Source: Gymnopus androsaceus JB14 (taxonomy: Eukaryota; Basidiomycota; Agaricomycetes; Agaricales; Omphalotaceae). From it: a DNA stretch of 64,000 nt. Shown here in pieces: positions 24,592 through 35,537 of the stretch. Location: positions 34,343 through 98,342 of the forward strand of contig ML769410.1 in the NCBI GenBank assembly GCA_009733575.1. Direction: 5' to 3'. Position numbers and translations under genes: made by a program. How positions within the stretch are numbered: position 1 is the stretch's first letter; each line of letters begins with the position of its first letter. The notes beneath the pieces were generated by a model that was given only the letters and a program-made list of their open reading frames with translations, had not been told where the DNA came from and ran no database searches.

Positions 24592-26278
24592 ATGAAATCT
24601 TTCTACGGTTCTCTTTTGCTATTTTCTATTGCCGTGATCGTCACTGCAGGCCCACTTCCCACTCGGCCTGTCGTTGACGTCCGTCTGGTTCGAAATCCTG
24701 GTGTTGACGATTCGCATCTGCCCTCTACCGGTCGAGTTTGGCAGATTGTCTCTGACAGCATCGGCCTCTCAGCGGATTACCTCCCAGAAAATGATTTCGT
24801 TGGCGCCTCTGATTTTAACGACAATTCAGACCACTTTTTTGGTATCGATAAAGATGTGGCTCTACGTCCTACCGGTGGGGGTGTAACTATCCAAGCAAGG
24901 GTGGCAACGCAAGTGGAAGAGGGGACAATGAAAATCGTGAAAAGAAAAGGAGGCGGAGGAAAGGGAGAAAAGGGAGCACCGAAGGGCCAGTCATCGTCGT
25001 CAGTGAACACTCCAGGAGGAGGGATGAAGACGGCCGGAAAGGTGACAGGGGATGTGGCCAAAGTCACCGCTCAGGTGGGAGTTGAAGTCGAAGGCATTCC
25101 TATTGTAGGGGAGGTTCTTGGAACCGCCTTGGAAGTTGTTACCGCCTTTTTGAATGTTTTGTCGAAAGTTTTCAATGTGGTCGGAGCTATGGAAAAGAAG
25201 AGCGCCCAGGTGAGTCTAATTCTTACCACTTCTTTAATTTCTCTCATTCAAGTTCTGATCTTTCGCTGAGTAGCAACGGTTAGTTTCGCCAGCGATTGCT
25301 AGTTTTAAGTCCGTCATGCTGACTAAATTACTCTGATCTCTAGCGGAGAGTTCACCAAGAGAACCGTGGCCGCATTCGTGCAAGGTACGTTAGTGTTGGC
25401 CAAAGCTGAGTAACCAAATTCTAACTAATCACGGTCTACTCTGTAGCACATCCTGGATGGAATGTCGTCGTCACTGATGATAAACACGCTTTCTATGGCC
25501 AAGGTGTGGAGGGTAAAGATTGGTCTCACCAAAATACCGCTACGCATACCGTGCGTTACTTCGATTGAATTGCTAGGTTAATATAATGACTCGCGTATCA
25601 TTCCTCATTGCCTTAGGTCTTAGGGAAATTTAAGTATGATGTCTATGGCGGTACGTAGTCCTGGAGCAACCGTAATGCAAATGACTGACTGTTTTTCAAT
25701 CTCAATTAGTTCATGCAGGCATCTTTATCCTCGAGGGAGATGGTGGTTTTCAAAATGTAACCCACTTGTGATATTATGCTCTTGAACCGAATTCTCACCT
25801 CTTAGAACAGTGGGCCTATATGACTGGTCCTCAAGTCAAAGCTGTGGGGAATCAGAACCATCGCCTGATATTGTGAGTCAAAAGTCTTCCTACACGCCTA
25901 GTGCTTGATATAAGGTCCTGAAACAGTTCCGGACCTCCGCCAACAAACATACCTACAGGAGACATTCAGATCCACCTTTATCAATATAATAAGAAAGACG
26001 ATGGCAAGAATACAAACTTCGACATTGTTGCAATTATACGCTGTGGAGGATTAGTTGTTGGGTTTAGCGGAGATGGTAATTTAGGTGGCCCGATCTCCAT
26101 CTCCAGCCAGCTACATGACCCTATCGTTATCACTGCTACTAACCAAAACAAGAAGGACGCGGCGTTGTCCATCCAGTATAAGACTAAGAAAATACTTACC
26201 AGTGATGCCAAGGCTTGTAAGATGGGGAAGTACGACCATGGAAAATATAGGCAGGGGGATTGTACAATCACAGTTTGA
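24592..26278 (+). CDS. secreted protein with DGGF/NWAY core
   Basis: At least eight exons. Exon 1 (24592-25209) encodes a signal peptide MKSFYGSLLLFSIAVIVTAG, a region ending in the dibasic site KIVKRK (a possible Kex2 site) and a Gly/Lys linker. Then come a small-residue helix and, over later exons, AHPGWNVVVTDDKHAFYG, GKDWSHQN, KFKYDVYG, the conserved-looking ILEGDGGFQN-WAYMTGP, and a C-terminal part with CGGLVVGFSGDGN and a final DCTITV. A 5-nt exon (CAACG, 25274-25278) is needed to keep frame. I have seen GDGGxxNWA in fungal small secreted proteins of unknown role, so I give no function. The frame is intact once spliced. Confidence 0.7.
25274..25278 (+). other. predicted 5-nt micro-exon
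   Basis: Exon 1 of the secreted protein ends in phase 0 at 25209, and the next well-supported exon (from 25344) needs two extra bases to read GEFTKRTVAAFVQ. The bases CAACG between an acceptor TAG and a donor GTTAGT supply exactly a CAA codon plus CG. Confidence 0.5.
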
Positions 26279-26640
26279 TAGGAGCACTATCCCCCATCTA
26301 ATCGTTCCCTCAGCATCACATGGATTTCCAGTTTTCTGCGGAAGTGTTGTCTCGGAATTTTATGTACCTCTCGACCGATGTCTTGTGGTGTTAGATTCAT
26401 TGTACCGTTGACTCTTTGTTTAGCTACCCATTTCTCTCGTTATTAATAGAATGGTCATCCAGAATCCTGCACCTGATGATGAGGTTTAGCGGGTGGTGCG
26501 GCGGGCTTATGCGCGTATGCTTTATTTCAATGCTCACCTACGAAACGAAAATTCCATGTCATGGGTGAGGCTGGTTAGTATACAACACCTTTGCCTATTG
26601 TTTCTGGACAGATGAATCGATGAATACGCACCTCACATAA
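26279..26640. other. intergenic
   Basis: Downstream of the secreted-protein gene. Nothing coding is seen. Confidence 0.3.
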
Positions 26641-26679
26641 GTTGCGAATTGTATATACTTGGTTATATGCGCAACCACG

Positions 26680-26990
26680 GAAGGTACTGCTATTGGTTTA
26701 CTACCAAGTGCGGTCATCGGCAATGTCGGTAACGCTAACGCGGTCGTCGACGAATTCGAATCGGAACTACGCGACATTTTCCAGAACGTGCAACCCGAGG
26801 ATCCGATGGCGTTCGTGATGAAGGAAAAGCTCAACCTGAAGAATGGGAAGGAGTTGTTGATGGATGGTGAGTGTTTGAGCTTCGGGTTCGGTTCCACTGA
26901 TTATTGAACATCTTGAATTTCTAGTCCCGATACTTGCTTCTCCGAATAAGCAAACTCCTACACCAAATAAACAACCACTGTCAGGATCTC
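26680..26990 (+). pseudogene. captured exon of the XPF-like gene
   Basis: The frame reading GTAIGLLPSAVIGNVGNANA, then the ELRDIFQNVQ and VMKEKLN blocks, repeats the exon at 29425-29606 almost exactly, including its donor GTGAGTG and the next acceptor, after which ILASPNK follows. Nucleotide identity is high, so the copy is recent. It has no start, lacks the rest of the gene and ends near 26990. It lies 700 bp upstream of the parent gene, beside an F-box fragment. Confidence 0.75.
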
Positions 26991-27070
26991 CGAGTCTCTC
27001 ATCGATGTCAGGTAGATTTGCTATTGTAAAATTCCGATGCGCATGAAATAATGACTCTACATCCTGGACC

Positions 27071-27301
27071 TCAGGCATGACCATCGATTTTTTGGATGCT
27101 GACTGAGTATTCAGGTTTACCGTGACTGTAGGCCATTAACATCCGGATTCCAGCTGAGACAACTGGTTGAACTAGAAAGGACTCCAGTTCTGCTAGCCCA
27201 ATCTTAGATGGGACATGGTCGGTGTTTAAGAGAGAAGCATAAGGCCACTTTAGCGTATCCCAAAGAGATCGGAAAGGTCCTGGTTTTGGTTTTGTTGTCA
27301 T
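27071..27301 (-). pseudogene. F-box gene head, remnant 2
   Basis: It starts MTTKPKPGPFRSLWDTLKWP, then YASLLNTDHVPS and LAELESFLVQP, matching the first 50 residues of the intact F-box protein. It then skips about 140 residues to RMLMAYSH (RMLMTYSH in the intact copy). An internal deletion has removed the F-box itself. The upstream promoter text up to about 27620 is also shared with the intact gene. Confidence 0.75.
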
Positions 27302-27696
27302 TAGGTGCAACAAAAAGAGTTTGAGCGCTTAATAACGCTTTTCCTTCTGACCCTGATCTTCATCTATTGTGGCCCAATTTCTATCCCAACTTCGCATTGA
27401 AAGTCCCGTCTATGATGGATATGTCGGTTATCCATCCTTGTCCCAGCGATAGCTCTTTCATTTGCAAGCAATATCAGAGACAGAGACAGAGGCTCGAATG
27501 AGGACAAACGAATTGGAATAATATGGTTAGTTTGGGAATCATAGCAATAATATAATTAGTGAATAAATCCTTATAAATCCTAGCTTGAGCCCACATGAAG
27601 CAGGTGCGTTTTTGGTGTGATCGAAGTCGATGTGACATTTGGCCATCAGCTTCTATTTTCCTGACCCACTCTCAACTCTCATCTGTGCCCCCAAAT

Positions 27697-30600
27697 ATGG
27701 GTATTTTCGATGAAGCGCGCCGCGAAGAAAGCCTTCGGGCTCATCTACGAAGCTTGCTTTACGACTACGCTATCGAACATCTTACGGTCAACTATGTAGC
27801 AGTTTACAGAACAGGCAGTCTCTGATGTGAGTTTGAACCCATTTTGCCAATTAAACATGTTTCTGACGCGATTTTAGCTGCTGTCCCAATGCTTGCGCGA
27901 AATTCCAATGTCCGATAGCTTCTCCGTTCGGTTGCCTGAAGAGCCTTTCGATGTCCTGACGCGACTTTTCTCGCTGCACAATCTGGAGTTTTATCAAGAA
28001 AACGCGTCGAATTCAGCGGAAGCGATGCAATACCTACGAGAATTCCTTGCAACTCTGAAGCCAGCCAAAGGCATGAAAACGAGATCTCAACGTGCAGTAG
28101 AGAATGACGATTGTGAGTTATCTATAGTTTTTTCTTCTGTCGCAGAGATCTAACGTGGTTTAGATGAATGTTATATTCCAGAGGAAGCGATTTGAACCCA
28201 TGCTTTCGCGACGCGCAAGACGTGAAACACCGCGTCCAGGTTCAAATGATTTTCGAGCCTCGCTCGATAAACCCTATAGCACATTTCTCAAGTCATCCGA
28301 GGTCGATATCAGGCCTGTAAAGGTGCCACTCTTGGAGGAACCCGCCGTCAACTTCGAAACAACCTTGTATGTCATTGATGGCAAATTTTTACTTTGTGCT
28401 CATGATTTTCTCCTCGGTAGAAACGTCACCTTGTCCCTCACGCGAGAGACTGCTACCGAAGTCAAAAAGCTTCTCCAAGCCACTGCTGCTCTTTCGCGTC
28501 CCGGACCGTCATACAAAAATCGATATCTTGATTATACTCTTCGGCCAGATTCACCTCCGTTGCCACATTTCTCGGTGGAATCAGGACCCTTTATGCCGAT
28601 TTTCCCGAGGAAAAGAATGCCTGGACATGGTCATGTCAAACCGCAGGAGAAGGAGAAGAAACTTTTACTTGATACCGCGAAGGCTGTTTCAGGATCACCG
28701 CCGAGTTCGATGGCTCGTCTCAGTGCAAAGCTGAGTTCAGTAAAAGTAGAGGACAACGACGAACTTGACTTGCTGAAAGAGAATATGATGGTCGTGGATG
28801 GCTGGCGTACGTTCCTTTTTTCTCGGTTTTCCTTACAGTAGCTCATCGACATGATCATGTATGCTCTCAGAAACATATCACTCCTCTCCAGAAAGACCTT
28901 CCTCCTCAACTTCGTCCTCGGTGACTACACCTCATTCGAGTCAAGAATACGACCAACTTGGATTGACGATCTCGTCTCCCAATACGGAACTAACGCCAAT
29001 CAAGTTGTTGAAAGATTCTCGTATGGGTATATGCACTATCTAATTGTTTTAGTCTCCATGCGCTCATGGATGTCATTTACGCTCGTAGATCTACCGGCTA
29101 TACCTCGTTCGAAACGCTTCGGCTCAGACCCAAAACGACCAAGCCGAAAAGGATTGGCGCGAAGAAGAGGTGCCTTCCTTTCATACATACATACATAGAT
29201 GCTAACCTCCTTCAACAGCTACGCCGCTTTCCTTCTCAGATGCTCTCAACCAGAGTTCAACGTTCACAGCACCCACTTCATCTCCGATATTGGACTTTGA
29301 TGAACCTGAAGCGGAGCCTAAGGTGGAGTCGGAGGCGCACGCGGAACAAGGTCCCAGTGAAAGCGAAAACGAATCGAACGTGGGATTAGGATCGATGGTA
29401 GGCCAGCCGGGGTCTACTGTGGGTACTGCTATTGGTTTACTACCAAGTGCGGTCATCGGCAATGTCGGTAACGCTAACGCGGTCGTCGACGAATTCGAAT
29501 CAGAGCTACGCGACATTTTCCAGAACGTGCAAACCGAGGATCCGATGGCGTTCGTGATGAAGGAGAAGCTCAACGTGGAGAATGGGAAGGAGTTGTTGAT
29601 GGATGGTGAGTGTTTGAACTTCGGGTTCGGTTCCACCGATTATTGAACATCTTGACTTTCTAGTCCCGATACTTGCTTCTCCGAACAAGCACTCCTCCAA
29701 CGATGATGTAGCTGTTCCTGACGAAGAAGCTTGGTGAACATGTCGCACCCGGTGCAAGCGCAACCAAGGCCAAGCCCAAGGTACATCAGTTTTTGAGAAA
29801 GGCAAAAGGGATTCAATCGGCTACGTTGGAGCTTTCTTGGGTGTAAGTGTCTCCATGCTTGCATTTTTCCGGTCTTTCAAAATGCTAATTACATTCTATC
29901 TAGCCCATTCGCGTCTCCGATCCTCTACCCACCGACGAGGAAGTCCTTGGCGTACATGGCGACTACGTGGACGATAAGAACAGTTAGCGTTCTCAATGAT
30001 TTCGATCGGATGGGTATCTCGAAGGAGCAAGGTCTCGCGAGGGTGCGGGAATTGGTTGAACGGGTAGAAGGTGTTTCTGGTGGTCCTTGAAACAACTGTG
30101 GATGAGCGTATTTGGAAGGAATGGTCGGATCGAGCGGACCAGGTGACGGAAAGAATCCTTCGTGAACAGGCGGAAGAGGATAGGTTTAAGATCGATATTG
30201 TGTTGTCGAGGGAAGAACGGAGGAGGTTGGCTGGGTTGGGGTCAGGGACGGTGAGAAGGAGAATGGCAATGAGGAGGAAAGCGTCTCAAAGGAGAACGGA
30301 GACGATTTCGATGTAGCAGTGGAGGTGAAAGATCGAGCTGTGCTTGAAACTTCTGCTTCCCCTGCCCCCGCCCACATGGAGCAGCGTGTTCCTTCCGATC
30401 TCGCACTTGGTCCTTCTTGGCCCTCCCCGACCTACCCACACGATACCGACAACGCTGGAGAACAAGAGTACATGTTTCCTCGTGCAGAAACCGATTTCGG
30501 CATCCCTTACCATATCCCTGGTGGTAACGACGATGCCAGCGACGATATTGGATTTGGGTTTTATTCTTCCCCGACTCGTGCGGTTCCTGCAGACTATCGA

Positions 30601-32268
30601 TATCAGAGCGCAGGTGGATATGGATATGAAGATCATCAGGATGAGGATAGCGATAAAGAAAATCAAGACCCGTCGCTCCCTCTTGACTCTAGGGTGTTTC
30701 CGCAGGCTCAGGAAGGGAACGCTGAATGGGACCCCTCAGTCTTTCCGTCCCATGATCCTACACGACAACAACGACAGTTCGTGTCTTCGTATGATGGTGA
30801 AGACCATTATCGACCTGCGAAACGCCTGCGGATGGATTGGGAGGAAGAAGACGACGAGGAGAGAGTCCACGATTCCGGTATCGGATTCAATTATACGCCG
30901 TCCTCTCCTTCGCGTCGTGCTAGCACTACAGTTTACGATCAGCGGGAATACGGGACAGAGCATGTTCGAGATGAAGGCGCTGGATATCACCGTCTCTTCA
31001 ACGAATTTGACCACAGTACACTCATGTCAACCCAGCATCAAAACTCCAACTTTGTACCGCTGAGCTTTGACTCTCAGCCGGTCCTCGATAGTCAGTCTCA
31101 ACGACTTCAGCCTGCACCTGGTCCTCCCCCCGAAGTTTTTTCTCCTCCGCGGATCTCACTTTCACGCGCACCGCCGCTGAACCCCATCTCATTTTATGAC
31201 CACTCCGCCGGGATAGCAAAGTTTGCAAAGCTTCGTGCAAAGAAACTTCGCTCTCCTCCTCCTGCACCCGCACCTCCACAAACCTCTGTTGCTTCCCAGG
31301 TCAACCTAGACAATTCGGTATCCAAAACTGCTCCAGAGACTATATTCGACAAAAATACCCTTCGATTACCCTCTCCTCAGGACCGAGTTTCACCCACTTC
31401 CGTGCACTGGTATATTGCCTCAGTGAATCTGTTGCAGAAACAAGCATTGATACGATCCCTCCGCTCTGTGGCCTGTCGAGTTGGGTTGGTAGAACGTGAA
31501 ACGCTTCTGGATGTGGATCTCATCATTGACCCCCACACCGCAGTTATTTTTACGAATCTACTTTCACTCCCTGCTCAGATTGAGGCTTTCACGAAAACCG
31601 TTTCTGTCCAGTCGTGGAGGTACGATAGCCTGCTTATCGTGTTTGAAGCTTTCGCTCCGTCGATGGCGTTCAAGCCCGACTCGGCGACCAGCGCGAAGGA
31701 GACCTTGAGCGCATACTCACCGCCAGTGCTAAAGGCCATAAAGAAGTTCCGCAGAGATCTTTCACTGGCAGACGCATGCAACACCAAGCGTGAAGGGTGT
31801 CATGTAAAGATTGCGTTTGCGGAAACTGTCGATGAAGCTGCGATGTTTGCGAGAAGCTTTGGTGATGCGGCGGAGGTGAATGATGTGACCTCCGGGTTGT
31901 TATGGGGTGATCGGGTCTGGCTTGAAGTTGAAGATGAGTTCGATGAGGTGAATGCATTTTTTGCTTGCGAGCAGAAACCTAGTTTAATCTTAGCTCATAG
32001 GAGGAACAGTCCTTTGGCTGCTGCGGAAGGGATGAATCACTTTGCAGCTTGTGTGATTCTCCGTCAAGTTAGTATCAGTGAGCTGCTTGATATGGAGCCT
32101 GAAGACAGAATCGCGCGCTTTGAACATCAGGTTGGAGCCAATAGGGTGGTCAGTTCATTGTCTTTTGGAAATCAAATTTGTTTAATTGTTTTGTAGGTCA
32201 AGTTGAACGAGGTGATTGCTTATGGGAAGCAGGATGTGCAGGAGGACGGTGCAAGTTCTATGATGTGA
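27697..32268 (+). CDS. XPF-like / HhH2 protein, probable SHOC1/ZIP2-type meiotic factor
   Basis: Reconstructed over about 11 exons, from MGIFDEARREESLRAHLRS to a last exon ending at 32268. The long final part (30250-32165) begins with disordered acidic text and leads into an XPF/ERCC4-like domain: LLDVDLIIDPHTAVIFTNLL, RYDSLLIVFEAF, then KIAFAETVDEAAMFARSF. A helix-hairpin-helix tail follows, with EGMNHFAACVILRQVSISEL and DMEPEDRIARF. The ERKxxxD nuclease residues are not evident. An inactive XPF domain plus HhH2 fits SHOC1/ZIP2, which stabilises meiotic crossover intermediates; this identity is inference. Single-base frame changes lie near 27800, 28190, 29730, 29984, 30074 and 30235. Splice sites and exon text are otherwise good, so assembly indels are as likely as gene decay. 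Confidence 0.6.
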
Positions 32269-32459
32269 GGTTGAGGGAGGTATGCTTTCTATAATTTCAG
32301 TACTGTGCCTACAAGTGTCAATGCTAGTTAATGCTACATCTTTCGAGTCTTGCACATATGGAGATCCACCATCATCTCAATAGTTGACCGTGGAATGGTG
32401 CAATCGGATTCAAAAAGATATATACTAAGATCGCCGTGCTCAGTTGCAGGCGCCGACTC
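32269..32459. other. intergenic
   Basis: Short 3' flank of the XPF-like gene. No feature seen. Confidence 0.3.
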
Positions 32460-32562
32460 CGCAGGTTGGTTAGGCTTCCGACGATAGCAGCCAAGGTGAT
32501 CTCGCAGGAATCATTATGACGGGCAGTGCTTTGAAGACCTTCAAGCAATTTCTTTAACTCAC
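32460..32562 (+). pseudogene. PD-(D/E)XK-like gene, deletion remnant
   Basis: The bases match the gene at 19617-20431 around GLPTIAAKTFAGITMIGSA (GTTAGGCTTCCGACGATAGC here). They then jump, with a deletion of about 170 bp, to the text for CFEAFKKFV and the stop, and continue into the same 3' flank up to about 32610. No open frame spans it. Confidence 0.6.
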
Positions 32563-33023
32563 TATGTAATATATTGACTTTTTCTTTTTCACCTTGGCTT
32601 TGCGAGTAAAATTAAGTCGCTATAAACTGTCGTCGCAAACTACACGCAGCTTCTAAGGCAGACATCGGGGGCCCACAATTGTGCTTGTTCTTGGAATCAA
32701 TCTTTGGAACTTGACATTGTATTTTTCTTTGTTTAGAGTTTTCAGCTATAGATGCAGTGGTGCTCTCTCATTCGTGATCGGTCCGCATTGAAAGACGCTG
32801 AGGTGCTTTGTGTATTTCGGCTCTCCTTGTTTTCTTACCATGTTTCTTGATCAGAACTGAGCGCTGGACATTTGGTTATGCGCAAGCAGCCAAGTCGGTG
32901 TCGGACTTGGCCACCAAAAACCCCCTTGAAGACCATCATCATGTAACATCGTTCCAGAGGCTGAATTGATTGAGCGACAAAACACTTTCTTGGACTTTCT
33001 CGAAAGCAAATGCTCATGTGCTA

Positions 33024-33650
33024 GGATAGTAGTCTCCCGTAGTCAGACTCGTAGATAGAAAATCTAATCTTATCAGGATTACGCAAGAGTGATCGTTGCT
33101 TTCTATCTAGAGTCTGATTTGAAACGCGCCGCTCCACCTGTAGCTGGGCACTTACCCTTTTAGGAATATGATGAGTAATTGTCTTGTGCTCTTCACAGTC
33201 ACATGAGCTGCGCGTTTACGCTGCGATTCTCTCAAAAAAAACCGTTCGCAAATGCCATGTATCCTTGATGTATCCTGTCTTCCCAGACCCGGTTGGTGTG
33301 ACTGCAAACAAATCTTTCCCTTCTAAAACTTCTCCGAGACCTTTAAGCACGTAGTCGTGAGGGATGTATGGTGCGTATTGTTGGATAATCTGTGATATAA
33401 GAGCTCTTCCATGCTCAGAGTTGAAGGTAAATGGTTTTGGAATGTAATTATTGTGCACAGAGGGTTCAGATGTGCTCATTGAGCAGCGCGACGCGTAACG
33501 AAAAAATTATTATCATTCTTAATTAGCGCGACAGGCTCGGGCCGAGCTTTCACGTGAGTTCCCAATGCGGTAAGTCCTGAGCTGCGGGTCGGACCCCGCG
33601 TTTCAAACTAGACTACTAGGATAGGATAGTATATCAATTATACTGATCAA
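33024..33650. mobile_element. inserted block with helicase N-terminal fragment
   Basis: This block interrupts the F-box remnant. Its ends carry TAGTAGTCT (left) and AGACTACTA (right) inside a shared TAGGATAG direct repeat, which suggests a transposon with short inverted ends and a target duplication; the exact borders are uncertain. On the minus strand, 33479 to about 33250 encodes MSTSEPSVHNNY, HDYVLKGLGEVLEGKDLFAV and TPTGSGKTGYI, the start and Walker A loop of a RecQ-like DEAD/DEAH helicase. The rest of the helicase is missing, so the coding part is a captured or decayed fragment. Confidence 0.45.
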
Positions 33651-33674
33651 GGTCCGTTATCGACCGGTCGGAAG

Positions 33675-34209
33675 TAGTGTTGCCGCGGCTCGGCTAGCCG
33701 GTAGCCGGCTTGAGAAGCTGCGGCTCGCAGCTTGGACAGCTCATGAGCCGGCTTGCAGCCGGCTCAAGGTGGTTTTCACAAACTGGCCTGAGGACAGCAC
33801 TAAGATGCATTGTGAGCATCGTATACCAATATATCTGTATCCTCTAGTCTCCCTTATGCTCCTGCGTTGTCGTACGACGCTGATTGAGGCAAAAATATGG
33901 TTGACCGGAAATTATGTCATTTAAATATCAATTAAATATATTAAACTTTGTTGTGCCTGTGCATCGTGTCGCACGTTCCCAAGGCAATTTTGGTTCATTC
34001 GAGCATTGCTATTACCTTGGACGTGTTCCTACATCTAAGAGCAGTCAAAAGAATCCTTCATAAGTTGTGGTATGAGCGAACTAAAAATTGAGAATTTGAA
34101 GCAGCTTGAAGCTGTTGTAGCCGGCTCAACCGGCTTTCAGCTCGGCTGGCTTGAAAACCAGCTTTGAGCCGGCTACGAGCCGGCTAACGCCCAAGCTGCG
34201 GCAACACTA
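33675..34209. mobile_element. hAT-type MITE, 535 bp
   Basis: The ends are inverted copies beginning TAGTGTTGCCGC and share several GCCGGCTC-type subterminal motifs on both sides. The element is flanked by an 8-bp direct repeat GTCGGAAG (33667-33674 and 34210-34217). Eight-base target duplications and a terminus of the form TAGNG are diagnostic of the hAT superfamily. There is no transposase, so it is a non-autonomous MITE. The paralogous F-box gene shows the empty site: near 21656-21675 (minus strand) the text runs straight through CGACCGGTTGGAAGTATGTG. Confidence 0.88.
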
Positions 34210-34611
34210 GTCGGAAGTATATGTTCTGACATTCACCGGGCCCAGACTGTCATTTTCAGATATGGCATTACAGAGAATTGAAGCATAGACGGAGGTTGTC
34301 TGTACGCTATCAGTCATCTCCAACACGGCCCCTTGACCAACAATGGGCTTGCGTGTTATTGAACCAAAAACGTGGTCGTCCTGGGACCAGTTCTGCTCGG
34401 AATTGTCTAAACGCGTCACGAGACGCCCTAGATATTTCTTGGAACTAGTATAACTCGGTGCATGTGTGCAGTTAAATACAAAAAGTCATTACGAACGTAG
34501 ATTAAACAAACAAACATTTCTATGTAGTTCATGTATTCGTTCAAGAAAAGAACCGAGTCTCATCTTCGGAATCGTTCAATTACCGAATCCCCAAACCATG
34601 GCCTAAGATAT

Positions 34612-35537
34612 TCAAGAACTTTTGTCGTACCCAGCGCTATCCGTAATGAAGTCAATGGAACCATCCGGCTGAGTCTGTCCTCCGGTATTAATGGCCTGGG
34701 CCGAAGTGTGATATTGAGAGTACAAGGAACAAGTAAGCAAGGGGCTTCCGTTCTAGATTAGAAAGTCAAAGTCGAAAAGTCAGTGGTGGAATCAAGTGGA
34801 GAGTAAGGCATCTGAGCGCACCTTTCCATTCACATCGTGATATGCTAGAGAACGTTGCAATGAAAATCAGCACATATACACAGGTGAGCTGATGTCTTTA
34901 GTGAGAGCAACGCACTATTGATGAAAATACACCCAGAAACAGTGTCACACATAGCCTCGCAGTCTGGAATGCATCTTCAGTCATCGAAAAATCATCATCG
35001 GAGATATGTTACACTTACCGCTGACGGTATCAACAAGACCGTAAGTCAGATAGTCCGGGGCTTCGATAGCAGCGTCCAAGCCGCTGAAAACGGGATAATA
35101 GGTTCCAGTGGGAGGTGGAGGGGGAGGTTGGGTGGGAGTTGAGGTCGAAGACGGCTTAGAGTACGTGCTGGTCGGCGTGGGTTTCCCATAATCCGGGCAC
35201 TGAAGCGCTTGGGGATTCTGTGCAAGAACTGCGCATAGATCCTAGTAGAGCATACAGTAGTTAGCCCTCACGAGCCACAGAATCACGTCGTGCTGCCTAC
35301 CTCGTCCTTCAACCATGGAACGTTGTCTGCTGATCCAGGATCGTCACCATAATACCACCCAGATGCCGCGCTACCATCAGGAGAGGATGGCGGGTTGGGT
35401 GCGCCATAATGGTTCGATGCAGCGAGCGATGCAACCATAGATTCAGTGGATTCAGAGTCCTGACGTATATCCAATGGGTGAATATACACAGCGAGAGCAG
35501 ATGTTGCAAGTGCAACGAGGACGAGGAAAGATCGCAT
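34612..35537 (-). CDS. fruit-body-type small secreted protein, intact copy B
   Basis: Five exons (35301-35537, 35019-35241, 34916-34963, 34822-34844, 34612-34752) sum to 672 nt with no frame break, giving 223 residues. Signal peptide MRSFLVLVALATSALA; then VYIHPLDIRQD, SGWYYGDDPGSADNVPWLKD, DLCAVLAQNPQALQCPDYG, a Thr/Pro-rich linker, and a cysteine-containing C-terminal module CEAMCDTVSGC...TYHDVNGKNGSPLLTCSLYS ending YDKSS. The C-terminal module resembles secreted mushroom proteins labelled fruit-body-specific; the family role is unknown to me. The gene has a TATAAAA at 35614-35620. Copies A (disrupted) and C (one exon) lie at 18054 and 21041. Confidence 0.8.

Larger units (their letters stand above)
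32975..34450 (+). pseudogene. F-box gene tail, remnant 3, split by two insertions
   Basis: The segment at 32985-33023 matches F-box text for FLDFLERKRL. The match resumes near 33655 (VDRL) and again after 34210 (LEV, then SFSDMALQRIEA), running on to the C-terminal tail near 34440. The order and strand are those of the intact F-box gene at 21385-23142 turned around. The two gaps are filled by a helicase-fragment block (33024-33650) and a hAT-type MITE (33675-34209). Stops occur throughout. It converges on secreted copy B. Confidence 0.7.
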
